From Rhodococcus rhodochrous (GTDB lineage Bacteria; Actinomycetota; Actinomycetes; Mycobacteriales; Mycobacteriaceae), in the NCBI RefSeq assembly GCF_900187265.1, contig NZ_LT906450.1:2347444-2411443 (forward strand): 64,000 bases of DNA, given 5' to 3'. Shown piece by piece: positions 30,948-41,149 of the stretch. Position numbers and translations under genes: made by a program. Each line of letters starts with the position of its first letter. Within the stretch, counting starts at the first letter, position 1. The notes under the pieces were generated by a model. It was not told where the DNA came from and did no database searches. It saw only the letters and a program-made list of their open reading frames with translations.

Positions 30948-31733
30948 ATGGCACGGACACCGCTCATCGCGGGCAACTGGAAGATGAACCTCAACCACCT
31001 CGAGGCCATCGCCCTGGTGCAGAAGATCGCGTTCACCCTTCCCGAGAAGTACCTCGAGAAGGTCGACGTGACGGTCATCCCGCCGTTCACCGACATCCGC
31101 TCGGTGCAGACCCTCGTCGAGGGCGACAGGCTCGGCATCACCTACGGAGCCCAGGACCTGTCGGTCCACGACTCCGGCGCCTACACCGGTGAGATCTCCG
31201 GCGCGATGCTCGCGAAGCTCGGCTGCACCTACGTGGTGGTCGGGCACTCGGAGCGTCGCACCCTGCACGGTGAGACCGACGAGATCGTCCGCGACAAGAC
31301 CAAGGCCGCGCTGCGGCACGGTCTCACGCCGATCGTGTGCATCGGCGAAGGACTCGACGTCCGCGAAGCCGGCAACCACGTCGAGTACAACGTCGAGCAG
31401 TTGAAGAACTCGCTCGCCGGCCTGTCCGCCGAGGAGATCGCTAAGATCGTCGTCGCGTACGAGCCGGTCTGGGCCATCGGCACGGGCAAGGTCGCCTCGG
31501 CGGCCGACGCGCAGGAGGTGTGCGCGGCGGTGCGCAACACCCTCGCCGAGCTGGCCTCGCCCGAGGTCGCGGCGTCGGTCCGCGTCCTGTACGGCGGATC
31601 GGTCAACGCCAAGAACGTCGGTGAGCTCATCGCTCAGACCGACGTCGACGGCGGCCTCGTGGGAGGCGCCTCCCTCAAGGCCGACGAATTCGCCCAGCTG
31701 TCGGCGATCGCCGCAGGCGGTCCGCTCCTCTAG
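30948..31733 (+). CDS. tpiA: Triosephosphate isomerase
   Basis: TpiA interconverts dihydroxyacetone phosphate and glyceraldehyde 3-phosphate. The 261-residue TIM barrel has [11 protein letters not shown] (catalytic Lys), [14 protein letters not shown] (catalytic His), [12 protein letters not shown] (catalytic Glu) and [11 protein letters not shown] for phosphate binding. The ATG follows GGAGGG and lies 5 nt after pgk. A strong hairpin terminator lies 15 nt after the stop. Confidence 0.97.
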   Translation: MARTPLIAGNWKMNLNHLEAIALVQKIAFTLPEKYLEKVDVTVIPPFTDIRSVQTLVEGDRLGITYGAQDLSVHDSGAYTGEISGAMLAKLGCTYVVVGHSERRTLHGETDEIVRDKTKAALRHGLTPIVCIGEGLDVREAGNHVEYNVEQLKNSLAGLSAEEIAKIVVAYEPVWAIGTGKVASAADAQEVCAAVRNTLAELASPEVAASVRVLYGGSVNAKNVGELIAQTDVDGGLVGGASLKADEFAQLSAIAAGGPLL

Positions 31734-31748
31734 AGCGACCGGCATCAC

Positions 31749-31787
31749 GGTGGGGTGCAGGATCTCGACGAGATCCTGCACCCCACC
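31749..31787 (+). terminator. Strong terminator of the gap-pgk-tpiA operon
   Basis: GGTGGGGTGCAGGATCT (31749-31765) pairs perfectly over 17 bp with 31771-31787 around the loop CGACG, and GTTTC follows shortly after. It is the longest perfect hairpin noticed in the window. Confidence 0.9.
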
Positions 31788-31930
31788 CGCGTTTCGCCTC
31801 ACCGCGGTGTTGCTGGCCCGACCCGCGCAGCCACGACGACCGTCCCCGGCACACCCGCAGCATCCCCGTATGACGAGCGGGTAAGCTGACGCCGACGTCG
31901 CCCACCATCCGAAGGACATCGAACACCGAC

Positions 31931-32164
31931 ATGGAACTGTTCCTGGACATCCTCCTGATCGTCACGAGCCTGTTGCTCATCCTGCTGGTGCTGCTGCACC
32001 GCGGTAAGGGCGGTGGTCTGTCCAGCCTGTTCGGTGGCGGAGTCCAGTCCAATCTCTCGGGCTCGACCGTGGCAGAGAAGAACCTCGACCGTCTCACCGT
32101 CTTCACCGGCATCATCTGGGTGATCTCGATCCTCGGCATCGGACTGCAGATCAAGTTCAGCTGA
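31931..32164 (+). CDS. secG: SecG subunit of the protein translocase
   Basis: SecG is the small auxiliary subunit of the SecYEG channel in the cell membrane. The 77-residue protein has two transmembrane helices (about 2-22, [20 protein letters not shown], and about 55-75) joined by the glycine-rich loop [15 protein letters not shown], which is typical of the family. A TAAGCT at about 31882 may be its -10. It keeps the actinobacterial order tpiA-secG-ppc. Confidence 0.94.
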   Translation: MELFLDILLIVTSLLLILLVLLHRGKGGGLSSLFGGGVQSNLSGSTVAEKNLDRLTVFTGIIWVISILGIGLQIKFS

Positions 32165-32216
32165 TCCCCGCGGGTGCACGGCCGCTGCCGCGGTCGCGCC
32201 CCGGCCGCCAGGCACA

Positions 32217-32222
32217 GATACT
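32217..32222 (+). promoter_or_regulatory. Candidate -10 of a leaderless ppc transcript
   Basis: GATACT has A and T at the two most conserved -10 positions and ends 6 nt before the ppc ATG. No ribosome-binding site is visible between them. Confidence 0.4.
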
Positions 32223-32228
32223 GGCTGT

Positions 32229-34991
<2,763 letters not shown>

Positions 34992-35080
34992 AAAAAACTT
35001 CTCGTCGGGTTGTCGATACGGCAGGCGTCCGTTCGTCGTGATGGTGTAGGACGAACACCACACAGACGGGAGCGACCGCT

Positions 35081-35419
35081 ATGAAGTACATGCTGCTGAT
35101 CTACGCATCCATGACCGACGAGCCCACCTGCACCTTCGAGGGCTGGCAGGACTACGAGAAGGCGATGCGCGATGCGGGTGTCCTCGTGTCCGGGCACGCC
35201 CTGCAGGATCTCGTCACCGCGACCACCGTGCAGGTCGACGCGGACGGGCGACGCACGGTGACCGACGGGCCGTTCGGCGAGAGCCGTGAGGTTCTCGGCG
35301 GATACGACGTCATCGACGTCGGCAGCCTCGACGAGGCACTCGACTGGGCGGCGCGCTGCCCCGGATCGCGGGACGGCGGCAAGGTCGTCGTGCGGCCGAT
35401 CGCCGACTTCGGGGACTGA
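35081..35419 (+). CDS. DGPF/YCII-domain protein
   Basis: This 112-residue protein starts with MKYMLLIYAS and contains VTDGPFGESREVLGGYDVIDV, the DGPF motif that names the family, in a YCII-type ferredoxin-like fold. Such proteins are typically encoded next to ECF42-type sigma factors, as here (3 nt gap). Their biochemical role is not established; they may act as ligand-binding or modulating partners. The ATG follows GGGAG at 9 nt. It starts the accessory block after ppc. Confidence 0.85.
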   Translation: MKYMLLIYASMTDEPTCTFEGWQDYEKAMRDAGVLVSGHALQDLVTATTVQVDADGRRTVTDGPFGESREVLGGYDVIDVGSLDEALDWAARCPGSRDGGKVVVRPIADFGD

Positions 35420-35422
35420 GCG

Positions 35423-36673
35423 ATGGTGGAGCCGGCCGCGACCGTCGAGTCGGTGTTCCGCGAGGAGCACGGCCGGCTCCTCGCCGCACTCGTTCATCGC
35501 TTCGGCGACCTCGACCTCGCCGAGGAGGTCGCGTCGGAGGCGCTCGAGGCGGCGCTCGTGCACTGGCCGGTCGACGGTGTGCCCGAACGGCCGGGCGCCT
35601 GGCTGCTCACCACGGCCAGGCGCCGAGCGCTGGACCGGGTGCGCCGCGACCGCGTATATGCGACGCGGCTGGCCGAACTCGCCGTCGACACCGAACGTCA
35701 CGCGTCGTACGAGCCGCCCGGGACGGGAGAACTGCCGGACGACCGCCTCGAACTGTTCTTCACGTGCGCCCATCCCGCGCTCGCCGCGGACGACCGTGTC
35801 GCGCTGATCCTGCGTTGCCTCGGTGGTCTGACGACGAACGAGGTCGCGCGGGCCTTCCTCGTCCCGTCGTCGACGATGGCCCAGCGGATCGTGCGGGCCA
35901 AGAAGAAGATCCGCGGTGCCCGCATCCCGTTCCGGGTGCCCGGACCGGACGAACTGCCCGAACGCCTGCCGGTGGTGCTCGCGGCGCTGTACTCGATCTT
36001 CACCGAGGGATACACCGCGAGCAGCGGCGAGCATCTGCAACGTCCCGACCTCGCCGAGGAGGCGATCCGCCTCACGCGCATCCTGCATCGCCTGATGCCG
36101 GCGGAACGTGAGGTGAGCGGGTTGCTTGCACTGATGCTGCTCGTCCACGCCCGCCGGGACGCGCGCACCGACCCGTCCGGCGCCGTGATGCTGCTCGACG
36201 CGCAGGACCGCACCCTATGGGACCGCGCGATGATCGACGAGGGCAGCGCACTGGTGGTCGCCGCACTCACCGGAGGACCACCCGGACCGTACGGGGTGCA
36301 GGCCGCCATAGCCGCGCTGCACGACGAGGCGAGCGACGTCGACAGCACCGACTGGCCGCAGATCGTCGCCCTCTACGACGTACTGACCGCCCTGAGTCCG
36401 TCACCGGTCGTCGCACTGAACCGCGCCGTGGCGGTCGCGATGCGTGACGGGCCCGCCGCCGGACTCGAACTCCTCGACGGACTCGCCGAGGAGCCGAGTC
36501 TGCGCGATTACGGGCCGTACGTGGTGGCGCGCGCCGGGTTGCTGGGCCGGGTCGGGCGGAAAGGCGAAGCGGCCGAAGCGTATCGGCGGGCACTCGAGCT
36601 CGCCGGTACCGAACCCGAGCGGCGCCACCTCGAGGCGAGGTCGGCGGAGTTGTCGCGTTCACGGGAATTGTGA
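35423..36673 (+). CDS. ECF42-like RNA polymerase sigma factor with C-terminal TPR-like extension
   Basis: The 416-residue protein has sigma-2 (VFREEHGRLLAALVHRFGDLD through WLLTTARRRALDRVRRD, about 11-75) and sigma-4 (LRCLGGLTTNEVARAFLVP and STMAQRIVRAKKKIR, about 131-170) regions. A long C-terminal extension follows, with RLTRILHRLMP, LLLVHARRDAR, GPYGVQAAIAALHDEA and ALNRAVAVAMRDGP, the pattern of ECF42 sigma factors with tetratricopeptide-like repeats. No anti-sigma factor is adjacent; the DGPF protein is the usual partner, and the C-terminal extension may replace an anti-sigma factor. Its 3' end overlaps the convergent DUF2235 gene by 166 nt. Confidence 0.9.
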   Translation: MVEPAATVESVFREEHGRLLAALVHRFGDLDLAEEVASEALEAALVHWPVDGVPERPGAWLLTTARRRALDRVRRDRVYATRLAELAVDTERHASYEPPGTGELPDDRLELFFTCAHPALAADDRVALILRCLGGLTTNEVARAFLVPSSTMAQRIVRAKKKIRGARIPFRVPGPDELPERLPVVLAALYSIFTEGYTASSGEHLQRPDLAEEAIRLTRILHRLMPAEREVSGLLALMLLVHARRDARTDPSGAVMLLDAQDRTLWDRAMIDEGSALVVAALTGGPPGPYGVQAAIAALHDEASDVDSTDWPQIVALYDVLTALSPSPVVALNRAVAVAMRDGPAAGLELLDGLAEEPSLRDYGPYVVARAGLLGRVGRKGEAAEAYRRALELAGTEPERRHLEARSAELSRSREL

Positions 36674-37845
36674 CCGACCCCGGTGCGCCGAGACCTCCGA
36701 TCCGGGCGGAGCGGCGCAGTCCGGCGGTTCGTGTAGCCGGAGACCTCGAGGTCGTAGCGCTTCGGTGTGTACCACTCCGGATCGACCCAGTGCGGATCCC
36801 GTAGCCGGGTCGCCAGATCGTCCTCGCGGAGCCTGACGCTCTCGTGGACCCTCAGTCCTCTGGGAGGCCGCGTTCCGCCGACGATCTCACGAGTTCCTCG
36901 ACCGATGAGCCCCCAGATGCGGCTCATCCGGGTCGGCTTCGCCGTCGCGTTCGTCCGCTCCGGTTTCGGAAGCTGCCGCAGGCTCACCGTCCGGCGCAGG
37001 AGCACGCCGTGGTCGAGGGCGCCTTCGAGGACCCAGCGGAGCGAGATGTCGGCGAGTCGGCAGTCCTCGAATCCGCCTCCGACGTCGGAATGGACGCCCG
37101 TGAACCAGACCTCCTCGACCCGGTCGTTCGCGACCTTGTCCACCCTGTACGGCCTGCGGTACTCGTCGATGGAGATCGCGTGCCGGCCGGATTCCACGTT
37201 CGGCAACTCGGCCGTCTTCTCGAAGTGGTAGTCCTTCTCGAAGATTCCGGGTGCGCTGACGCTGTCCCATATCCCGAGGTAGTGCACGGGGACGGAGAAC
37301 GTCCCGTTCGACGCCCGGCACACGGTCGTCGCGAACTGTTCGGCGCACGCGAAGTCGTCGGGGCCCCAGGACCTGCGACGGGCATACGCGGCGATCGCGT
37401 ACTGCACGAGATTCTCGGCCGACGCCCGTGGAAGCCCGACGAGATGCAACATCGCCGCGAAGGCACGTGCCGTGTGGGCGCCCCGGCTGAACCCGAAGAG
37501 ATAGATCCGATCACCGGGTTCCCACTGCTTCATCAAGAACGTGTAGGCCTCTGCGAGGTTCGTCTTGATTCCGACGCCGAATGCGAGCGTGCGGGAGATC
37601 CTCTGTCCCACGCGCGTCGAGGCGCCGGCGGAGGAGAAGGTGCCGACGCCGGGGTCGTAGTAGGTGACCTGCTCGCCCGTGGTGTTCTCGAGTGCTCGGA
37701 ACAGGCGGACGACGTTGGTGTTCCCCTTCGCCCGAATTTCGTTTCCCGTGCCGTCGAAGCACAGGACGATGTTCTTCGATCCCTTCCTTCCGGCGACCTT
37801 CTGCGTGATCTCTGTCGACTGTGCGTACGTTCCGGGCTGCGGCAT
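36508..37845 (-). CDS. DUF2235-family alpha/beta hydrolase
   Basis: The 445-residue protein carries the family's N-terminal NIVLCFDGTGNE (about 25-36), the GxSxG nucleophile elbow YLFGFSRGAHTARAFA (Ser120) and FTGVHSDVGGGFED (Asp254 region), a probable Ser-Asp-His hydrolase centre. Related proteins include type VI phospholipase effectors in Gram-negative bacteria; no such system is present here, so the substrate is open. The ATG at 37845 follows AGGGAG on the minus strand. No signal peptide is apparent. The last roughly 55 codons run antisense to the sigma-factor gene and are probably a read-on tail. A conserved inverted repeat lies 64-89 nt upstream of its start. Confidence 0.85.
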   Translation of the reverse strand: MPQPGTYAQSTEITQKVAGRKGSKNIVLCFDGTGNEIRAKGNTNVVRLFRALENTTGEQVTYYDPGVGTFSSAGASTRVGQRISRTLAFGVGIKTNLAEAYTFLMKQWEPGDRIYLFGFSRGAHTARAFAAMLHLVGLPRASAENLVQYAIAAYARRRSWGPDDFACAEQFATTVCRASNGTFSVPVHYLGIWDSVSAPGIFEKDYHFEKTAELPNVESGRHAISIDEYRRPYRVDKVANDRVEEVWFTGVHSDVGGGFEDCRLADISLRWVLEGALDHGVLLRRTVSLRQLPKPERTNATAKPTRMSRIWGLIGRGTREIVGGTRPPRGLRVHESVRLREDDLATRLRDPHWVDPEWYTPKRYDLEVSGYTNRRTAPLRPDRRSRRTGVGHNSRERDNSADLASRWRRSGSVPASSSARRYASAASPFRPTRPSNPARATTYGP

Positions 37846-37908
37846 CGTAGTGCTCCCTGAATGCGACCTACTGGTGGATTCGACGCTAGGAGGCGGATCG
37901 GGAGGTCT

Positions 37909-37934
37909 CACGGGTAGTGCGCTACTCGAATCCG
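37909..37934 (-). promoter_or_regulatory. Accessory-block operator, copy 1 (upstream of DUF2235 gene)
   Basis: On the plus strand this reads CACGGGTAGTGCGCTACTCG and continues to 37934. The core is the inverted repeat GTAG-TGCG-CTAC (37914-37925). It lies upstream of a possible minus-strand -10 TAGCGT (37883-37888), near -45 relative to the expected start, a position typical for an activator. Confidence 0.55.
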
Positions 37935-37981
37935 ATCGTGCTCGTCGCGAAGATCACTGCAGCGAGGGCACCGGCCGACGG

Positions 37982-38470
37982 TCAGCGGTATTCGTCGACC
38001 AGGTCGAGGTAGTCGTCCCACACCGGCGGGCGGGTGCCGGCCAGTGCCGCGTCGAGACGGTCGAGGTAGTACTGCCACCCCGGCCCGATCTCTCCGGCCT
38101 CCGATCGCGGGACGTGGCGATGTGTGAACTCGAGGGTGGTGACCTTCCCGACCTGGCGCAGCGCCACCTCGAGCTGCCACCCGTCCACGTCGACGGCGAA
38201 TCCCTCCGGAGGAGAACACCGGAGGATGTCCACGTAGGTGGTGGCCGAGTCGAGGTCGTCGGTCATCGTCAAGCGCACACGGCCCGTGGTCGGGTCGCCG
38301 GTGTACGTGCCGTACCAGCGACCCAGCTTCTCCGAGTCGGTGAGCGCTGCCCAGACCTCGCCGATCGGGAGCAGGAAATTGCGGTGGTAGATCAGCCGCA
38401 CCAGCGACGAGTCTCTCGGGCAGTCACGCTCCGGGCTCACTTCGCCTGTGATCGTCGTCGGCGTGCTCAT
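37982..38470 (-). CDS. SRPBCC (AHSA1/START-like) domain protein
   Basis: The 162-residue protein has the helix-grip features of activator-of-Hsp90-like SRPBCC proteins: RNFLLPIGEVWAALTDSEKLGRWYG near residues 31-55, GRVRLTMTDD, and the C-terminal helix GWQYYLDRLDAALAG. Such proteins bind hydrophobic ligands or act in toxin and stress responses; nothing more specific can be read. The ATG at 38470 follows GAGGAG at short distance; GTG one codon upstream is also possible. It lies between the DUF2235 and membrane-protein genes, in the same direction, with an operator copy about 100 nt upstream. Confidence 0.82.
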   Translation of the reverse strand: MSTPTTITGEVSPERDCPRDSSLVRLIYHRNFLLPIGEVWAALTDSEKLGRWYGTYTGDPTTGRVRLTMTDDLDSATTYVDILRCSPPEGFAVDVDGWQLEVALRQVGKVTTLEFTHRHVPRSEAGEIGPGWQYYLDRLDAALAGTRPPVWDDYLDLVDEYR

Positions 38471-38566
38471 CACGGCTCCTCTCGATGGGCGCTCGCCTTA
38501 TCGAAATTGTCCTGCATCCGGCTGCCGGTGCGGTCCGTTTCACCGCGATGGGTCCTCCCGCTGTGG

Positions 38567-38585
38567 AGTGCGCTACTCGAATCCG
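38567..38585 (-). promoter_or_regulatory. Accessory-block operator, copy 2 (upstream of SRPBCC gene)
   Basis: AGTGCGCTACTCGAATCCG repeats 37916-37934 exactly over 19 nt in the same orientation. The outer half-site is degenerate here (GGAG in place of GTAG). It starts immediately after the stop codon of the membrane-protein gene and lies 97-115 nt before the SRPBCC start. Confidence 0.55.
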
Positions 38586-38586
38586 T

Positions 38587-40272
38587 TCACAGGATCGTCC
38601 CGATCCGGCACGGCGGGGTGAACCGTCGGTACAGGGACGAGAGCCTCGAACTCGGATGGCGGCAGTCGTGGAGGTCGTTGTCCGGCACTTCGGTCCTCAC
38701 GGATACCGGTTCACCGTCCCGGTCGAGCCGGATGTACCGGTTCGCGACCAGGCTGCGGTCCCGCCACGTGCGTATGTAGGTGATCCACTCGTCGTCGCAC
38801 AGGCCGGTGACGAGAAGTTCCAGACGGTCCTCGGCGTCTGCGGGCGGTTCGCCACGACGGGCGACCGCCTCGACCAACGCCTTACGGTGAGCGCATCTCT
38901 GCCGGGCTGCCAGGAGGTCGGTCGCGCTACGGATGCCCAGTGCGCGCAGGTCGGACAGCACCGTCGTGCCCTCGGGGTCCTTCTCGGCGGTCGAATCCAC
39001 GATGTGGAGGCGCAGAATCGCCTGATCGACCCAGTCGACGAGGCGGCCGACCGGAATCCGTGTCTCGAGCAGCAGATCGACGAGATCATGATGCGCGAGG
39101 GCCTCGACATTGGGTACACCTTCGTCGATCAGTCGTGCCCGGTCGTAGAGGTCGAGTCCCTCGATGTCGGTGAGCGGTAGCTGCTCTTCGAGCATGCGGT
39201 GTTTCCTGGTGAGGGCGAAGCGCCGCACGGTGTCGCGCAAGAGCACCATCGCGGTTTCGGGGAGCACGCCGATCACGAACGCCAGTGGCAGCACGGTGGC
39301 GTCGTAGACCTGCGACTCGGGCGCCCCGACGATGGCCTGCAGCAGACAGGCCAGCACCGCAACGGTGATCACGCGTACCGTGATCGCGCCGTATGCCTTG
39401 GGGCGCAGGTCGTTCCGCGAGTACCTGCGCAGGCAGGTGTTCAACGAGAAGAAGTATGCGCCCAGGAACGCGAACGCGAGCGGGTCGGAGAGCGCAGTGA
39501 AGAGACTCGTGTCGGGCGCGCCGGACGACGCGGCGGGGGAGTACAGCGCCATGGTCCAGCCCAACGCGATGGTGACCGTGGAAACGAGGATGGGCCACAG
39601 TCGCTGGGTGGCGTTCACCGTCGTGGTCTGCTCGCTCGGCGCATAGAAGACCTCGTCCATCTGGCCGCCGTACTTCGCCTGCACGTCCGCCAACGTGCGG
39701 ACGTTCGGGTCCAGCCGGAAGATCTGCCATTCGAAGCGGTCGCGGAGCGTACTCAGACGTTGACGGTCGAACAGGAAGAACAACAGGCCCGGCAACATGG
39801 TCGCCACTGCGACGAACGCGACGGCGACGACGGGAGCCTCCGTGATCCTCGCCAGCCCGGTGCCGAATGCCGCCACCGGCACAGCCACGCTGATCTCGAG
39901 CATGCACCACAACGTGACCGTGTGCAGACGGCGGCGGGAACGAGCCTTGGTGCCGTCGAGACGTGTCTCCGATGTGGCGTGCAGGGGGACGACATATCCG
40001 TGGCGGATCAGCCCCTCCCAGGGCCACTGCCGCTCCGGGTCGGTCGGTACGCGACGTTCGAGCGGTGCGAACACGAGCGTCCGACCGTCCGCGTCGGTGA
40101 TGTGCAATCGCGAAGGCGTCGCATTGCGCAGTTCGGCAGGTGCCGTGTCCGAGGCCGGCGCGGGAGCGCCGGCGCGACGCTCGTCGCCGGGACGAGCAGC
40201 AGGAGCATCGTCCCGGCCTCGGAGTGTCTTCAGGACGGACGCGAACCGGTTGCTCTCCCTCTTCTGCAACAT
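38587..40272 (-). CDS. Uncharacterised six-helix membrane protein
   Basis: I do not recognise a named function. The 561-residue protein has a polar N-terminus (about 1-115), about six transmembrane helices (119-141, 146-169, 225-245, 264-284, 298-316, 326-346) and a long cytosolic C-terminus. The last contains repeated helix-hairpin-like segments, LTDIEGLDLYDRARLIDEG with VPNVEALAHHDLVDLLLETR, and a second LSDLRALGIRSATDLLAAR, patterns resembling nucleic-acid or protein-binding hairpins. The ATG at 40272 is chosen; an upstream start at 40317 is possible. It is flanked by operator copies on both sides and is divergent from the Tat/GMC pair. Confidence 0.75.
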   Translation of the reverse strand: MLQKRESNRFASVLKTLRGRDDAPAARPGDERRAGAPAPASDTAPAELRNATPSRLHITDADGRTLVFAPLERRVPTDPERQWPWEGLIRHGYVVPLHATSETRLDGTKARSRRRLHTVTLWCMLEISVAVPVAAFGTGLARITEAPVVAVAFVAVATMLPGLLFFLFDRQRLSTLRDRFEWQIFRLDPNVRTLADVQAKYGGQMDEVFYAPSEQTTTVNATQRLWPILVSTVTIALGWTMALYSPAASSGAPDTSLFTALSDPLAFAFLGAYFFSLNTCLRRYSRNDLRPKAYGAITVRVITVAVLACLLQAIVGAPESQVYDATVLPLAFVIGVLPETAMVLLRDTVRRFALTRKHRMLEEQLPLTDIEGLDLYDRARLIDEGVPNVEALAHHDLVDLLLETRIPVGRLVDWVDQAILRLHIVDSTAEKDPEGTTVLSDLRALGIRSATDLLAARQRCAHRKALVEAVARRGEPPADAEDRLELLVTGLCDDEWITYIRTWRDRSLVANRYIRLDRDGEPVSVRTEVPDNDLHDCRHPSSRLSSLYRRFTPPCRIGTIL

Positions 40273-40334
40273 GATTCCCACCCCGTCGCACCGATCGGCC
40301 GTGTTCGAATCCTGCACGCCCCGGGCACGAACGG

Positions 40335-40361
40335 CACGGGTAGCGAGCTACCCGATTTCCG
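40335..40361. promoter_or_regulatory. Accessory-block operator, copy 3 (between divergent genes)
   Basis: The centre GGGTAGCGAGCTACCC (40338-40353) is a perfect 7-bp inverted repeat with a 2-nt spacer. It aligns with copy 1 at 18 of the first 22 positions. It lies 63-89 nt before the membrane-protein start (minus strand) and about 108-134 nt before the Tat-protein start (plus strand), so it could serve both. Confidence 0.55.
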
Positions 40362-40468
40362 TGTATCGCTCCACCGGTCCGTGCGACCCGCCGGACGATC
40401 CGGACGAAGTTCCGCAACCGTTCCACGACATCTCGTACGCTGCACCACGGCAACGACGAGGGGGCGAC

Positions 40469-41149
40469 GTGGACGACCCGCAGCACGGGTACTGGAACAG
40501 GCGGCGTTTTCTCGCCGGGACAGCCGCGACGATGGCGGCGTTGATCGGCACCGCAGGGGTGTTCGCGAGGGAGGCGGACGCGAGTCCGCTGAGTGAGACG
40601 CCGCCCGTACGCGACACGATCAACGGGGTGCTCGCGTTCGTCGTGCCCGGCAACGACCCGTACTCGCACCAACAGGGCGTGTGGACCGACCGGCCCGGCG
40701 GCGTCACCGCCGGTACCGCGGAATCCCTCGAGCGAACCCTGGACCAGGCCTCGCCGATGCCGCTGCTCGGACCCGAGGCGGGCAACCTGCCCGGCGCCGC
40801 GGCGATCGCGGTGCTGCTCAACACCTTCGGTGTCACCACCGACCCGCGTTCGGTGAGCGGGCCGTTCGCAGCACCGTTCGCGAACCTGAGTCATGCCGCG
40901 AAGGCACAGGTCTTCGAATGGCTCGACACCGACCAGCGTTTCGAAGGTCTGGTGCTGAAATTCGTGGTCAACGCGATTCCCACGTTGGCGGCCTTCGCGG
41001 CGTTCTCGGAGGTCTCCGCGTACGACCGCACCCGGCGCGAGCTCACAGGGCGCCCTGTCGGCTGGGAGTTGAGCCGCTATGCCGGGCCGAGCGACGGGTG
41101 GGACGAGTTCCTGGGCTACTACGGCGGAATCGACCAGGTGGAGGGATAG
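40469..41149 (+). CDS. Tat-exported partner protein of a GMC oxidoreductase
   Basis: The 226-residue protein begins, after a short polar stretch, with a twin-arginine signal (RRRFLAGTAATMAALIGTAG, about 11-30) ending near VFAREADA. The mature part includes VPGNDPYSHQQGVW and AKAQVFEWLDTDQRFEGLVL and has no obvious cofactor site. It directly abuts the GMC flavoprotein gene (0 nt gap), as small Tat-exported subunits of membrane-bound dehydrogenases (gluconate 2-dehydrogenase subunit 3 type) do; that family link is inference. The GTG at 40469 with GAGGGGG upstream is preferred to the much longer open frame. A TACGCT at 40436-40441 may be the -10. Confidence 0.75.
   Translation: MDDPQHGYWNRRRFLAGTAATMAALIGTAGVFAREADASPLSETPPVRDTINGVLAFVVPGNDPYSHQQGVWTDRPGGVTAGTAESLERTLDQASPMPLLGPEAGNLPGAAAIAVLLNTFGVTTDPRSVSGPFAAPFANLSHAAKAQVFEWLDTDQRFEGLVLKFVVNAIPTLAAFAAFSEVSAYDRTRRELTGRPVGWELSRYAGPSDGWDEFLGYYGGIDQVEG

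Noticed and set aside
40300-40330. tRNA T-arm-like TTCGAATCC
   Set aside because: The flanking bases do not form the 5-bp T stem, and no acceptor or anticodon arm could be found; it lies upstream of a protein gene.
39199-40596. Plus-strand frame of 465 codons opposite the membrane-protein gene
   Set aside because: It is the complement of a frame with clear transmembrane helices; it has His/Gln/Arg-rich antisense composition and no start signal.
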